DNA of 64,000 nucleotides, from NCBI RefSeq assembly GCF_904849725.1, contig NC_058520.1, forward strand, positions 319,559,186-319,623,185, read 5' to 3'. The position numbers were made by a program, and so were the translations under genes. How positions within the stretch are numbered: the first letter of the stretch is position 1; each line of letters begins with the position of its first letter. Below the pieces are notes generated by a model. The model saw only the letters and a list, made by a program, of their open reading frames with translations. It made no database searches and was not told the DNA's origin. Below, one piece after another: positions 8,739 through 22,223 of the stretch. Origin of the DNA: Hordeum vulgare subsp. vulgare (Eukaryota; Streptophyta; Magnoliopsida; Poales; Poaceae).

Positions 8739-11700
8739 CATGATAATAAGCAATAAAGGAAACCATTTATTTTTTACTCTTGGCATTTTAAATAAATGCA
8801 AAGCTAGTGGTTTCAAGTTTTAAATTTGAAATCAGAAACTTTAAGCTTTCAAAAATGTTGAAACGTTAGGAATGGTTGGAAATATTCCAACCAATATTCT
8901 GGGGTGTCCAAAATAGTTTTTACAAACTATTTGGGATCTGAAATAAATAGTAAATCAATAAAATAGCAAAACAGGAACAAAACAGAAAAAAGAAAATGAG
9001 AAAGGTCTTACCGGTCGCTCGCCCGGGCCGGCCCAGCTTCTTCCTGTCGTCTTCCTCCCCCGCCAGTGGGCAGCAGGAGGTGGCCGCCGCATACTCCGGC
9101 GCAGCCACGCACCTGTGCACCTGCCTGGCTGCCGCTCTGCGGTGGCACGCGAGGGGATAACCCTCCCGAGGTGTGCCCGAGCTCATCCTCTCCTCATTCT
9201 CCCCCTCTGCCTCGTTTCCTTCTGCCGCCATTGGAGCCCGAGTAGAGCTCGAGCTCGTCGTCATTCTAGCCTACCTTTCTCCCTCCTGAGCCGTGCAATA
9301 GGTCCGCCGCAACTCCCTGAAGCTTTCTAGCCACGAGCCCGACGCCGAGACGCAGTGAAACGATGAGACGCAGTCGTCATCTTCCTCGGGTCACCGAAGT
9401 TCGTCGCCGGCGTTCTTCGTCTCCAGGTCGTCCCCGAGCAAGCTAGCGCCACCACTGCACTCCGCGTGAGCTTGCGCAGCTTTCTCCCAAGTTTCCCCCT
9501 TCGATCCGTTCCTCTAGCCATGATTTCACTAGAGCCCGACGAGATCCGCCGCGGGAGCTCATCGTCGGTAGCCCTCCGGTGATTAGCTCTACTTCTGAGG
9601 CCACCAGCAGCTTCAGGCCGTCGTGTAGATGCCGTAGGAGCTGAGTCCCGTGCGTAGCTCCCTCTGTTTGGATGACCCCGATGACGCTCGAACTTTGGCC
9701 GCCGCCAAGCTCGTCGCCGGCGTCATCTCCGGCCAGATCAGCCCCGGCTAAGTGCAAAAATGAACCCGCGGGAGAAGTGTTGTTCCTCGGGTGCTCTCCG
9801 CACAGAATTTGGCCCCTTGTGCGCCGTTTCCGAGCCCCTCCGACGTACTGGTGGTCGCCGGAGGCTCCCCGCCGGCGAGGACGACCTCGCCGCCGGTGGA
9901 TCTCAGCTGGCCTGAGCCACTGACGCGTGGGGCCAGCCTCTGGGAGTTTACGATTAACAAAAATAAATTTAATTAATTTGATAAGTCACTGACATGTGGG
10001 TCCAGTGAGGTTAATTAGCTAATTAAGATTACAACCAATCTAAAAATGACCAGAGTCACTGACCAATGGGTCCCACTGGTCAGGTTTGACTTTCAACGGC
10101 CAGTTGGACCTGCTGATGTCATGCTGATACAATAAAGGGAGTTTCCAGTATAAAAATAATTCCAGAAATGTTTAAAACTTCTAAAATTCATAGAAATTAA
10201 TATGTAACTCCAATGAAAATAATTTATATATGAAAAAGTATTAGAAAAATTCAAGGAATCTGAATATGTCATTTTCAAACATGTTTGAAAGTGTTACAGA
10301 ACCCAAACATGTAGATTAATGAATAAGTTAATTCTTATAAATACTTTGTAGATGGAATTTGGAAAATATTTAAATTTCACTATAAATGACATGATCAAAC
10401 ACTGTCCTAATTACAAACCAGCAACCTAACATGTCATCCCATGCATGTTAACATCAAGTTGATCTCAGCATTAGGTCGAATCAATTAAAATGGTATCCGA
10501 GAATACCTCGTTCGAAGTGGTATTTGAATTTGATTCAAATCAACTTCAAACCTAATAAATGTTAGCTATAATAGTTTACCATCTTCCATTCTCATGCCAT
10601 GCTCATGCATCATCTTGATCGCATATGTTTGATATTGGTTGTTGTCATTCCTTTCGGTAGGCTCCGCTCCACGAATTCCACCGAATATCCGTCTGACGGA
10701 TATTGTCAGTCCTCTGAGCAACAAGGCAAGCAACCATTTTGATCATCCCGATAAATCCCATGTTCTTGCTCCTGCACTTACTTATTGCATTAGGATCAAA
10801 TGCTTCAACTGCTTTTGCCACGTTAGTTGAACCCACTTCCTTTGCATGACCTATCCTTGTCACAGTAAATAGCTAAACCTTGCAACCTAGCATACCTGGT
10901 AGTTGCTTGAGCCATGATGTGCCCTATCCTGCTATGCATGCTATGCTTAGAGTTGTGTATGGTCTTTCATCTAGGAGATGAACAGAATTGTGAGAATGTG
11001 TTCGGTAAGCAAAGGTTGTGTGTTGAACCTGATTTGGTAAAGGTACCGGTGAAAGGCTGTGTAGGAGTACATGGAGGGTTGTTTGATTGGAACCGTCCTT
11101 AGGAACTGAGTTCCGTGTATGTAATCCAAGACGAGATACTACCACATGCTGGGCCCTGAAATATGACCCCGATCGACTTATTAATCGCTTAGTACTCGGT
11201 CCAGGAGTTCCAAGTAATTTCTGGTGTTTATAGTCATGCTGGAGGCCATGCATAGAGCTGACCTGAGAGGTGGGTTGTGATGCGGTAGGCAGTGGCACGG
11301 TGTACCAAGTGGCACCCGGATGGTGGGCTTGGGAACCCTGCGCACATCGTTTGAGGCCATGGCGGAAACCTCGGCCGGACTTCCGTACGGGTTACTCTCA
11401 GATAGGCGATAAACCTGGACTAGGTATTAATGTGGTTAACGGTCGTGGCTGACTCCCTCGCTGGGCTTCCACTTGAAGGTTGCCGAGGTGCATGACGTGC
11501 ACATGGCAATAAGTGGCGAGAGCGTGTGTGATGAAGTACAGCCCTGCAGGGTTATGATCTATTCGAATAGCCGCGTCCGCGGATATGGACTACTTGGAGA
11601 CATATGTTGTTCATAGATAACTTCAACAGCTACTCGTAAAATTGTAAAGATAAGCGTGAGTGTCGTGCACGGCATTTCCGTATGGAGACGGAATGATTCC

Positions 11701-12725
11701 ACGATGGAGTATTGTTGTGGTGTTAGTGGACTCAAGTGCGAGAAATTAAATTGTCAAAATTATTTAAAAATGCAAGTTGTCTAGCCACGAGTTAAATGCT
11801 GGCTTTCCGCATGAAACCCCACAATACCTTATTGATACATTGCATGAGTAGATAGTTATCCTAAAGTCTTGCTGAGTACCTCCGTACTCATGTTTTCTTA
11901 ATAAATGTTGCAGAGGTTGCTAATGACCCTAATGGAGGGTTCTTCATAGACATCGACGACGACGAGTAGCTGGTGTCCCAGCTACGATCTGGCCCTAGGT
12001 TGGGTGTGTAGTATAGTCAGGCCATGTGCCTTCTAGTTGCACCTGTCTGTACTCACGCAGTTTTAAACACTTCCGTTGGCTTGTAACTGAATGACTGCTA
12101 TTATGGGTCGTGAGACCCTTACTGTGTAATATTATGTGTGTGGCTCTTCCGAGCCTCTTAAATAAAGATTGTATGTTTATGGTTATGTTGTGATGCCATC
12201 GATGTATCTATACATATCAGTATGCTATGCGTACGTGTGTCGTACTTGATATGTATGGGGTTCGACTACCTAGCCGTGAACTTTAGTAGCACTCCTTACA
12301 GGGAAATGCCCCTTTGTGATCCAACGAGCCATGGTAGTTCGCTATTGCTCCGGACACATTGGTTGACCGGCATATGTCCTTCTTAGCTGCTGTGTCTGTC
12401 CCCTTTGGGGAAATGTCACGCGATGTAATGGAGTCCTTGTAGCTTGCTACGACTCATCTACATTCGCTGGTGACCGACACCTGCTTTGTTGGGTCATGTA
12501 TCATGTCCTTGTGCGGTACTGCCACTTTGGTTTATGACTAGACTTGTCGATCCAGGTTCTTTGACATTGGAATGCTAGCGACACGATTCCATACGTGAGT
12601 CAGATGGCGCAAACGGTCCCGGCTAAGGTAAGGCTGCAGCCGTGGAGTTAACCGTGCGTGAGACTGCAAAGGGATGCGATGTGTTACAGGCTGGATTCCT
12701 ATGGCTTAGGATCGGGGTCCCGACA
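8739..12725 (+). mobile_element. Truncated long LTR of a chromovirus-type gypsy element (about 4 kb)
   Basis: The layout is that of long grass chromovirus LTRs: AT-rich start, a GC-rich segment (9000-9950), AT-rich DNA, a segment with the GAGTACCTCCGTACTC motif (11870) and an AATAAA signal (about 12163-12168). It ends GGGGTCCCGACA at 12725, where Athila-like coding sequence resumes abruptly. The start is missing, since the LTR B fragment abuts it, so no target duplication can be checked. No coding sequence is supported; the frames at 9115-9976 are GC-driven. It is a solo or truncated LTR inside the internal region of the element that continues at 12726. Confidence 0.6.
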
Positions 12726-13067
12726 TACGGGGACTTAGATCCTTATGGATTGTTCTCGGAGGAGGAAATGGAGATATGCAAGTGTGCGGAAGAAAGCTCG
12801 GACGAAGATGAGATTCCCCTGCCTCGACCCAAAGATATGCATGTGGAGTTCAAGAAGTCGAGCCTCCCAAAAACAAGGAGAAAACCCAAGGTTCTATTTA
12901 TCCCTTCTCGTTTTCTGCAGGAGAGCAAGGATGAATTATGTGAAAAGATATTTAGGCTCGAGCGGGAAGTAGACGATCTGAGGGAACAAAATTTCATGCT
13001 TAAGAGGAACCTTGATAATCTTCCAGCCTCACCAACAACTCCAACATCACTACCTGTCAAGAAATAA
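12726..13067 (+). pseudogene. C-terminal part of an Athila-like gypsy open reading frame
   Basis: An open frame of about 113 codons runs from the end of the preceding LTR to a TAA at 13065-13067. It is acidic at the start (SEEEMEICKCAEESSDEDE) and then basic and coiled-coil-like (ESKDELCEKIFRLEREVDDL, REQNFMLKRNLDNL). The annotated-looking ATG at 12642 lies inside the LTR and is not the gene's start. The upstream part is missing because of the LTR insertion. The position, about 1.6 kb before the polypurine tract and 3' LTR, fits a 3' ORF of Athila-type elements. I cannot assign a biochemical role. Confidence 0.5.
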
Positions 13068-14633
13068 AACTAAACACATGGGAATGGGCACTCCCCTTGG
13101 CTTTTGCCAAGCTTGGGGGAGGTGCCCCGATATCTTATCACCATCACACCTTCTACTTTCTTTGTTTTTCTTTGTTCGATCCTTTTGGTTATATCTTGAT
13201 CTAGTAGAATAAAGTTTTAGTGTGATCTAGTTTTGAGTTTTTCTTTATGTTCCCCCTATGTAAGCAAGTCCGAGAGTTATATAATAAAGAGTAGTTTTGA
13301 GTCGAGGGCTTAGCTTGCTTGCTATGACCTTGATAAATAGAAATAGAAAGAAGTATAGAATAACAGCAAAAGAGCATATATAATGATCTTATGGGGAGTG
13401 ATGACTTCACATATAAAAAGTATGTCGATTCAAATTTGTTGTGAGTTGACAAAAAAAAGCTATTGGCCATTGCTGCAATTAAAAGGAAGTAATAAAGAAA
13501 GAGAGATTCACGTATAAATATATTATCTTGGACATCTTTTATGATTGTGAGCACACATTCAAATATTATATGTTAAAAAGTTTATGTTGGACAAGGAAGA
13601 CAACGTAATGAGTTATGTTTGCTTATTTCCGAATAGAAGTTATATGGTTATAGATCCTTGAACATGTGTCGCTTGCTTCCACCCCATATCAGCCAAAAAC
13701 TTCTGCACCAAGTGGAGATACTACTTGTGCATCCAAAAACCTTTAACCCAGTTTTACCTTGAGAGTCCACCATACCTACCTATGGATTGAATAAGAAACT
13801 TCAAGTAAGTTGTCATCGGTGCAAGCAATAAAAATTGCTCTTTAGAAATGTATTATTTATTAGTGTGAGGAAAATAAACTTTATAAGAACTTGTTATATA
13901 GAAGAAATAAAAGCGATACACTGCATAATAAAGTTCTTTATCATAAGGGGCAATATAAAGTGACGTTCTTTTGCATTAAGGGATTGCGCATCCAACTACA
14001 AAAGCACATGACAACCTCTGCTTCCCTCTGCTAAGGGCCTATCTGTTACCTTTGCTCTCTACGACTTACCTTTATGCAAGAGTCTTGGTGATCTTGACCA
14101 TTTCCTTTATTTCACCATTATCTTTTGGCAAGCGTCATATGTCGGGGAATGATCTAGACACATATATCCACTCGGATGTAGGTGATCATGAGATATTATT
14201 GTTGACATTACCCTTGAGGTAAATTGTTGGGAGGAAAAACTATAAGCCCCTATCTTTCTTTGTGTTCAATTGAAGTTTTGACCTCATAGGTGTCGCGTGA
14301 GTGTTAGCAATTATGAACGACTATAAGATGATTGAGTATGCGGATTTGCTTCACAAGCTCTTATATTGACTCTTTCCTCCATTGTGATAAATTGGAATTG
14401 CTTCAATGACTGAGACCATAGTTAGTTAGTTCTCCATAGAGTTCTTGATTCATATCTTAACTTGTGAATGAATTGTTACTCTAGCATAAGAAATTATATA
14501 TCAAAATGTCTTGCTGCTCTAAAGATAACCATGATGCCTTCATGTCTGTATTTAATTTTATCGACACATCTATCTCTAAATATGTGGGCATATTTACCGA
14601 TCTCCATTTTTGCTTGAGGATAAGCGAGGTCTA
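13068..14633 (+). other. 3' untranslated region of the Athila-like element
   Basis: This AT-rich sequence lies between the last ORF and the polypurine tract. A phrase, AAGCTTGGGGGAG, at about 13110 is repeated almost exactly as the polypurine tract at 14634. No gene is recognised. Confidence 0.5.
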
Positions 14634-14646
14634 AGCTTGGGGGAGT
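14634..14646 (+). other. Polypurine tract of the Athila-like element
   Basis: AGCTTGGGGGAGT sits directly before the LTR start TGATACGTCC. This marks the following LTR as the 3' LTR of a plus-strand element. Confidence 0.7.
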
Positions 14647-15922
14647 TGATACGTCCATTTTGCATCATACTTTTAGATCGATATTTATTGCATTATGGCC
14701 TGTTAATACACATTATGGTACAATACTTATGCCTTTTGACTCTTATTTTACAAGGTTTACATTAGCAGGGAGAATGCCAGAACCTGGAATTCTAGAGCAG
14801 AAAAGGAGCAAATCTGAGAGACCTATTCTACACAGCTCCAAAAGTCCTGAAAAGTTACGGAGAATAGTTTTGGAATATATAAAAAATATTGGGTGAAAGA
14901 AATACCAGAGGGGACCCACCAGGAGGTCACAAGCCAGGGGGCGCGGCCTACCCCCTGGCCGCTCCCTGCAGGCTTTTAAGCTCCGTCGCAGGCCTACGAT
15001 GCCCATATTCTACTATATGAAGGGTTTTGACCTGGAAAAATTCATATCAGAGCTTTCGTGACGAGTCGCCACTGTCAGAACCAATCTAGAGCTCCGGCGG
15101 AGCTATTCCATCGGGAAAACTTCCCTCCCGAAGGGGGAAATCGAAGCCATCGTCATCACCAACGATCCTCTCATCTAGAGGGGGTCAGTATCCATCAACA
15201 TCTTCATCAGCACCATCTCCTCTCCAATCCCTAGTTCATCTCTTGTATCCGATCTTTGTCTCAAAACCTCAGATTGGTACGTGTGGTTTGCTAGTAGTGT
15301 TGATTACTCCTTGTAATTTATGTTCGTTGGTTTATTTGGTGGAATATTACATGTTCAGATCCTTAATTATTACTGATACTCCTGTGATTATGAACATGAA
15401 TATGCTTTGTGAGTAGTTATGTTTGTTGCTGAGGACATGTGATAAGTCTTGCTATAAGTAATCTTGTGAATTTTGTATTCGTTCGATGTTTTGATAAGAT
15501 GTGTGTCGTCTCTCCTCTAGGTGTGTCATGTGAACATCGACTCCATAACACTTCACCATTACTTGGGCCTAGGGGAAGGCATTGGGAAGTAATAAGTAAA
15601 TGATGGGTTGCTAGAGTGACAGAAGCTTAAACCCTAGTTTATGAGTTCCTTCGTAAGGGGCTAATTTGGATCCATATGTTTCATGCTATGGTTAGATTTA
15701 TCTTAATTCTTCTTTTGTAGTTGTGGATGCTTGTGAGAGAGGTTAATCATAAGCGAGATGTTTGTCCAAGTAACGGCAGCATCAAAGCACCGGTCCACCC
15801 ACATATCAAATTATCAAAGTAACGAACGTGAATCATATGAGCATGATGAAAACTAGCTTGACATAAATTCCCATGTGTCCTCGGGAGCACTTTTCTTTAT
15901 ATAAGAGTTTGTCCACGCTTGT
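14647..15922 (+). mobile_element. 3' LTR of the Athila-like gypsy element, first part
   Basis: It starts TGATACGTCC right after the polypurine tract and runs for 1276 bp to the copia insertion. The remainder is at 43325-43553, giving about 1.5 kb in total. The sequence reads continuously across the insertion point once one CTTGT duplication and the copia element are removed. TGATACGTC-starting LTRs are very common in Triticeae (Sabrina/Wham-like group, name uncertain). Confidence 0.8.
15918..15922. repeat. Target-site duplication CTTGT of the copia element, left copy
   Basis: It is identical to 43320-43324 on the other side of the copia element. Confidence 0.9.
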
Positions 15923-17298
15923 TGAACGTGCGTTATATCGACTAGAGGGAGGTGAATAGGCGAGTTTTAGAATTTCATCGCTGAGGAAATTCCTCTCTGA
16001 TGAATTACGTGTATTTGAAATAGCACATGATCAGAGGTGCAAAGACTACAACAACAAATTACTTGGTGAAGATTATGAGAATCGGTTTGCACACTACGCA
16101 GGTACACAGAACGCAGGTACATAGAAGATTAACTCGACTGAAGAATTTGAGGTTGAGTAAATTCAGAGAAAGTCTTCAGACAAATTCTTTAAACAGTACA
16201 AATGAAGTCTTCAACATACAATTCTGAGGAAATGAAAGAGTTGAAGAAATAGAACCCGTATCACGATGAAGATAGTTGTTGATGACATAGTTCCAACAGC
16301 TATGACAGTCGTACTTCTGGTTTGGAGCGGCTTGGTATTGAAACCAAAGGACACACAGTCCTGGGACACATGGTCCCTAACGTATTCTTTAACACTCGTG
16401 ATAAGTCTTCAGGACAGACTTACAAACCCTCACACAATCGGTCACCCGACAATCCACAATTGACTCCTGGATGCTCTAGACCATGACGCCTAACCGTCTC
16501 GAGGATGCAGAGTCCTCAAAGGTCAAAGCCTTCAGTTCCACATAGGAACAAATTCTTCACTGATTCTCAATCACTTGGTTTTTGGCTTGGGGTTTGTTCT
16601 TTGGGTTATTTCCTCACTTGATGATTTACTCTCGAAGACTCTGGGGAATTTGGGTTGCTCTAAATGACAAATGCCAGTTTCTCTCGGAGCAGCCAACCAA
16701 CTAGTTGTTGTGGGGCGGCTATTTATAGCCTGGGAGTATCCCGACATGATTTGATATAAATGCCCTTAAATAATGTGACCGTTGGTGTGGATAAGATCAG
16801 TGATGTGGCGCGTATCGCGGCAACGGTCGGAACTTTCAACTATGAAAGTCCTCATGTCTCTCATATTCCTCACTTGAGGCTTTTGTAGGTTTAGGCTTGG
16901 GTTGAGCATCATGAGGAAATTCGTTCCATAGTATTACCTCGACCCCCTTTAATAGTACGGTGTTCCTATGACTCAAGAGTAAAGAAAATCAAACAGAAAG
17001 AGTAAATCTTCATGCTTCAAAGTCTTCAGAGAGTATTTCTTCACGAACCACCAGATTCCTCATCATCAATATCTTCATGAGGAATATCAATTTCATCGCA
17101 ATTTCTTCGCGATCAAAGTCTTCAAGTTGATACCAAAATCTTCAGCCGAAGACATATATTTTTACGGGTCGATATTAATCGTATAATAGAAACTCCTCAG
17201 CGACTTATAGAGCCTGTGTACACTTATAAACACATTAGTCACTTAACCTATAAGTCTTCAAACCACCAAAATCACTAAGGGCACTAGATGTACTTACA
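15923..17298 (-). mobile_element. 3' LTR of the copia element
   Basis: 1376 bp, TG...CA on the minus strand (start TGTAAGTACATC at 17298, end CACGTTCA at 15923). It aligns with the 5' LTR at 41906-43319 (1414 bp). Over the first 200 bp the two differ at very roughly one base in ten, and the 5' copy has about 30 extra bases near 42390. No ORF inside it is conserved between the two copies. Confidence 0.85.
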
Positions 17299-17312
17299 AT
17301 CTCCCCCTTTTT
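17299..17312 (-). other. Polypurine tract of the copia element
   Basis: The minus strand reads AAAAAGGGGGAGAT directly upstream of the 3' LTR start. Confidence 0.75.
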
Positions 17313-17829
17313 GGTGGTTGATGACAGTTAGGTTAAGTTTTTAAAAGGGATCTAAGTATGAAATGTAAGTACTAGGTTTGAGGAATTTGAAACCAAGATA
17401 CCGAGAGACTCCCCCTCAAGATGTGCATATTTTGAGGAATTTTCTTTGCACAGCAGGTGCACATTGATGATTTATATCATGGAGATCTCCCCCTATATCT
17501 TGTAAATCATGCATATATTTGACATATAATATGAGGAATTTAAAAATGCATGATGAAAAATGGTGTCTCACGAATTTCAGCATGCCTGCATTAATAGACT
17601 TTGAGGAATAAGCATGAGAAGAAAAACGTTCAAAAAGAGTCAGACCACCATCGGGCTTAAGTTACACCTCATTATATCAAAACACTTCAGAAGAACAAAG
17701 AGTTTGTAACTTAATAATGTTTATAGGCCCCAAAATAGATCTCGTCTGAAGACTAACTCAGATTTCTCCCCCTTTGCCATCAAGTGACGAAAACGGAGAA
17801 AACTGAGGACTAACGCCTTTTGAAGAAAT

Positions 17830-20748
17830 TCACTTCTTGGCTGATGAAGAGGCGTGAGGATTCTTCGAGACAGGCTTCTTCCTTGGACCAGTTGGAATGT
17901 CTTCTGGTTCTTCATCTGACTTAGCAGTGCGGAATGAAGAAAAAGAACTGTCCTCCAAGTCAGGAACTGGAATTGCATTGAATTTCTTCTTGGGAGGCCA
18001 CGACCAGTCGAAGTCTTGGGTAAACTCCAGTTCCTCAAGTTCCTCTTAAATCTTCACATGCGCCAAAGTGGCCCAGGTTCGATCAAACACTTCATGAAGA
18101 TAATAGTGATCTTTCTTCACTGCATTATGAGTTTCTTTGAGTGTTTTCACAATGGCACAGAATTGTTGTTTAACCCACTTATGATTGCGATCGACCTTCT
18201 GATGAAGACTAAGGAGCAGCTCTCTCTTATTCATCACTCTGGGGCAGTTGGGCTTAGTGGATCTTGGGTAGCAGTGTCATCATATGAAGAATATGATTCT
18301 GCTTTGCGAAACTGGCCATCAAGGGGCCGATTTCCTTCATCAATCATATATTTTCCTTTCCCTTCAACAGGCACAAATGATTTCTGGATGACTCTGATTC
18401 GCGGCAGATATCCGATGTGATTCGGAAAATCAGCATGGTAGTTGATGCTTGACCTGTTTCTGATGAATCTCATGATCCACGGTGCATAAATCTTCATTTC
18501 AAAAGGAGATAGGGAATTATCAGCCAGAGTCCTCAAGAAGAAATCATGAAGGTTCATTTATATGCAATGTATGGCTTTGAAAAGGATATTCTTCATGATG
18601 CCTACAACATCTACTTCATCATCGTGCCCTTTGATAGGAGCAATGACATTGGACAGGATTCTATAGACTGTTCTTGGTTCATACTTCAAGTCTTGTACCA
18701 GAAAGCGAGTCCTTGGAGGTTGGTCCTTGGCCAAAGGCTTCATGAGGACTTCATACATCATACATCAACACTGCATCAAATCAGTGGAAGGCACTTTGTA
18801 GTGCGTGTGCTGAGTCATCCAATCCAAAACCCAAGTGTTGACATCCTTTGGGTCGCCCGAGATGTGTAGAGTGGCGTACAACTAACGAATGATGTCACTG
18901 TTCCAGTCACCTATGTCATTCAGAAAGGTAGTAATCCAGCTTCGTGAAGAATGTTGAGGACTAGAGTAAAGCAAGGTATATCCTCCATATCACAGTGAGG
19001 AATATGTTTATGCTGAAATATCTTGTTCCTCCCACAAAGCACTGAAGCATAGTAGTTGAGTTGATTCCTTGTCCAAACTTCCTGTGCCTGATGCAAAGCT
19101 TACCATATGGATTCTCGCTAGTAAGGTACATGTGTTCTTCATAGAATGCCTCCTTTTGAAACTTTGGCCTTTTGGACGAAGGTTGATTCTGCTGTGGTTG
19201 AAGATTATGATGTTGTTCTTGAGGAGGATCCACTATCATTGTTCTTTCTGTGTATACCACAACAATAGCAGTTTCAGTGTTTGGGGCAGGAGCATTTTCT
19301 TCATTTTGAGCATTTTTTTCAGGTTGAGGATTTTCCTAAGTTTGAGGAATTTGTTTGTTGGAGGAGGCAGTTGTAGTATTTGTTGATGCATTGTCTTCAG
19401 CTCATGCAGCTGATTCTTGAGCAGATTCCTCATGAAAGGTTTGCCCATCAGAACCTGTGAGGATTTCTGTTGCAGAAGGAGTCGGAGGAATTTGAGTTGA
19501 CCTCGGTGAGCGAGGATGAGTCTCTTCCCGGAAGTCATCATGAATCACTTGAGTGCTACCCCTAGTTTCATCATCACCCACTCGTTCTTCACAGGTCTTT
19601 GGAGGAACGGTGGACTGAGGAATATTGTCAATCAGTATTTCCTCATCCATGATTTCTTCATCTTCAGCATCCTCCATTTCCTCATCATCGTCAGGAATGA
19701 CATAGTCAACTCCGAAGGAAACGATCAAGTGAGATGGAGCTACATTCGGAGGAGTAACATCCACCGGGCCAGTTGAAGACTCTGACTGAGAGACCTTCAG
19801 GCGTTTGGCCTCTCAGGTTTTTGAGGTCATAGAAGCTTTTCTCTTCTTCACTTCTTTCTCAGCCGCTTTAGTCTTCTTTGCGTCTGATGCAGACGGAATC
19901 ATCTTCTTCACCATTGAGGGTTTTGGTGAAGTAATAGTTTCATCAGGCACTGGTGCAGATTCAGGCCTGGTAGTTTCTTTAGCTGGAGTAGTTTCTTCAG
20001 CTCGAGCAGTCTCTTCAGCTGGAGCAGTTTCTTCCGCTTGAATATATTGAGGAATTTCCTCAGTAGCTAGTTCATCAGTTTCATCTTCCTTAGTCAGCTG
20101 AATAGTGTAGTTAGACTGAGGTGGCTTTTGCTGCATGGGAGGAGCAGTTCTCTTGTTGTATTCATCAACTACAACTATTGCAGCCTTGATGAATTCACCT
20201 TGACACATTGACGATTAGATAGACTTGTGTACTTATATGTCAGGGTTTTAAGTTTAGCTTGAGTTGATACAAGTGCTTCGGGCGTCAACTTGAGGAGATT
20301 CAGCTTGAGGAATTTCTCCTTCTTGAGTTTAGCAGCCTTTGCTTGTTTGGCTTGCTGTCCTTTCCACTTTGCCTCATTGATGAAAGTTGCTATCATGTGG
20401 CTTACATGAGTGGGAAGCTTCAAGTCATTAATAGGAGTGTTTGGATCTTCATACCAGAGGTCAATGAAGTCCAGCAAAACCTTCGGGTCCATGGTAAGAG
20501 GAATAGAGTTGCCTGAGGCTTGAGAAACTCATTCCTTCTTGTTTCTGCTGATAGCTTGAAGAGTCTCCTCATCAAATTGTTCACTTCCTTCTCATGCAGA
20601 AGGAACGTTGACGACTTTGCTTGGAGATGGATCTTCATCAACTCAAGAATATGAACTCTTGAAAATTATGATGACACGGGTAAAGCTTTTCGAGGAACGC
20701 TACAAATGAGTTAAGTTGATGAGAACCTAGTGATTCATCAGCTGACAT
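17830..20748 (-). pseudogene. Third ORF (downstream of pol) of the Maximus-like element, broken
   Basis: The likely start is the ATG at 20748-20746 (MSADESLGSHQLNSF). The likely end is the TGA at 17832-17830 after PRKKPVSKNPHASS and lysines. Between them the frame shifts several times; its pieces lie at about 20641-20175, 20208-19813, 19764-19402, 19260-18961, 18557-18046 and 18038-17830. The protein is hydrophilic with a Glu/Thr/Ala-rich repeat (EETAPAEETARAEETTPA), a strongly acidic run (PDDDEEMEDAEDEE) and a segment with EEHMYLTSENPYGKLCIRHRK. SIRE/Maximus elements carry an extra ORF here that has been called envelope-like. I see no clear signal peptide or membrane segment, so I do not assert that role. 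A TATA-like promoter lies about 590 bp upstream on the same strand. Confidence 0.6.
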
Positions 20749-22223
20749 TTTGTACCTATGAACAGATTATAGGTGCGAAGAATTTGGAGAGGTCATATGC
20801 GTTCTCAGATTTGAAGAAATTGAAAATTTTAGTACTTGAGGAATTTGACCAGTGGGTTAAGGAATTTGACTAAGCATTTGATCTTGGTTCCATAGTTGTG
20901 TAGATTCGAGAATTTACACAATTGAGGAATCTCATGAAGAATTTTAGTGGCATAGTGAAATTCATCAAGTGTTTGAGGAATGAGTGTACAAGGCTGACAA
21001 ACACATTGAGGAAAAACAGATTTGAGGAGTCTAAAGTTAACTATAGATCAACAGAGGCAGTAAAATAATATTTTAATTACCCTGAGCGAAGAACACGAAG
21101 AACATTAGCAGTTAAAGGGAGAAGCTCTTCGGTTCAGATCTTCCGCGCCCTAACTTGGCGACAGAGGTCACCTACAGCGGTTGCGGGGGGAGAAATTTCG
21201 TGTTCGGCTTGAGTTCGGCGACGGCGAGGGAGAGGCAGCGAAGCTTTTGCTCACCGGCGATGAGATTACTAGCGGTGGCGCTAGGGTTGAGCTCAAGCGG
21301 AGATGACGAGAGGACGAAGAGATTTGACTGAGGGGGGTAAGGGCCTATTTATAGCTCAGGTGAAAAACTGTTCGGCCGAAACTTTCAGACCAAACTGCCC
21401 TTGCCCATTTGTCTCCGCACGACACGTGGAGCCCACGACTGAAGCGGTGGAGATCGTGGTTATCCGATCGTGAGAAGTTGGTCCAGTTACTGTGCAACAT
21501 TATAAAAATGTTTTTTGAATCTTTGAGGATTTCATTGCAAAGTCCTCAGCTGACAAGTTCTGAGTGAGGATTTTTGAAAAAGTGTCAAGTAGAACGCATA
21601 TGAACAAATGAATAGACTGGGTTGAGCTTAGCATAGAGGGGAGTCGGCTCCGATCACATTCACTTAGATGAAAACTCAAATTGAAGACGGAGCTATAAGT
21701 GAATGTTGTTGAGGACTTTGAAATCTAAGTCTATATGTATGCAAATGAAAATCATCAAACGTTTTGAAGAATTTGAGGGTATTGAAAACTTGAGGATTTT
21801 GTGACATTGTGTGAGATTGATGAATTTCAATTTTAAAGAAAAACAGCTTGAAGAATTTCAAAGTTGGGTGGTGGCGTGACCCACCGTATAAGAATGATGA
21901 TTTCAGGCGCCGCATACAATTGTCGTAGGGCCCTGAGAACCAAATTCTTCATTAATTTCCTCACACTAAGAGTGATATTCTTCATTAATTGAAGAAAATC
22001 AATTCTTCGTGTGTTGCACATCTAAGTAATCAATTTTGCAGAAGTGTTAGGATGTGTGCATGTTTTTGCAAAAAAATTGAAGACTCTAAGATATTTAGCT
22101 CACACCTTCTCTCATCCAAGGGCTTAGTACATGGTCCCAAAGAAAATGATGACGAATCTGGATGTGCTTAGTCTTCGATTGTTGTACTGGGTTGTAGGCG
22201 ATCTTGATCGGATTCTCATTGTC
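20749..22223 (-). other. Non-coding spacer between copia pol and the third ORF
   Basis: 1.5 kb without a recognisable frame. It is mostly AT-rich with a short GC-rich island (about 21140-21340) that resembles the 5' untranslated leader of a plant gene, and a TATA-like box at 21341-21357. Confidence 0.5.
21341..21357 (-). promoter_or_regulatory. TATA-box-like internal promoter upstream of the third copia ORF
   Basis: The minus strand reads GAGCTATAAATAGGCCC, a near-consensus plant TATA box. The GC- and CT-rich stretch that follows includes CTCAACCCTAGCGCC, typical of plant leaders. It points toward the third ORF, whose ATG is about 590 bp downstream. Confidence 0.45.

Noticed and set aside
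9115..9976. Frames of 60-114 codons in the long chromovirus-type LTR
   Set aside because: They sit in the GC-rich segment common to such LTRs and show no recognisable domain.
12642..12725. ATG at 12642 as the start of the frame ending at 13067
   Set aside because: The first 28 codons lie inside the preceding LTR, which ends at 12725. The frame is open across the junction by chance.
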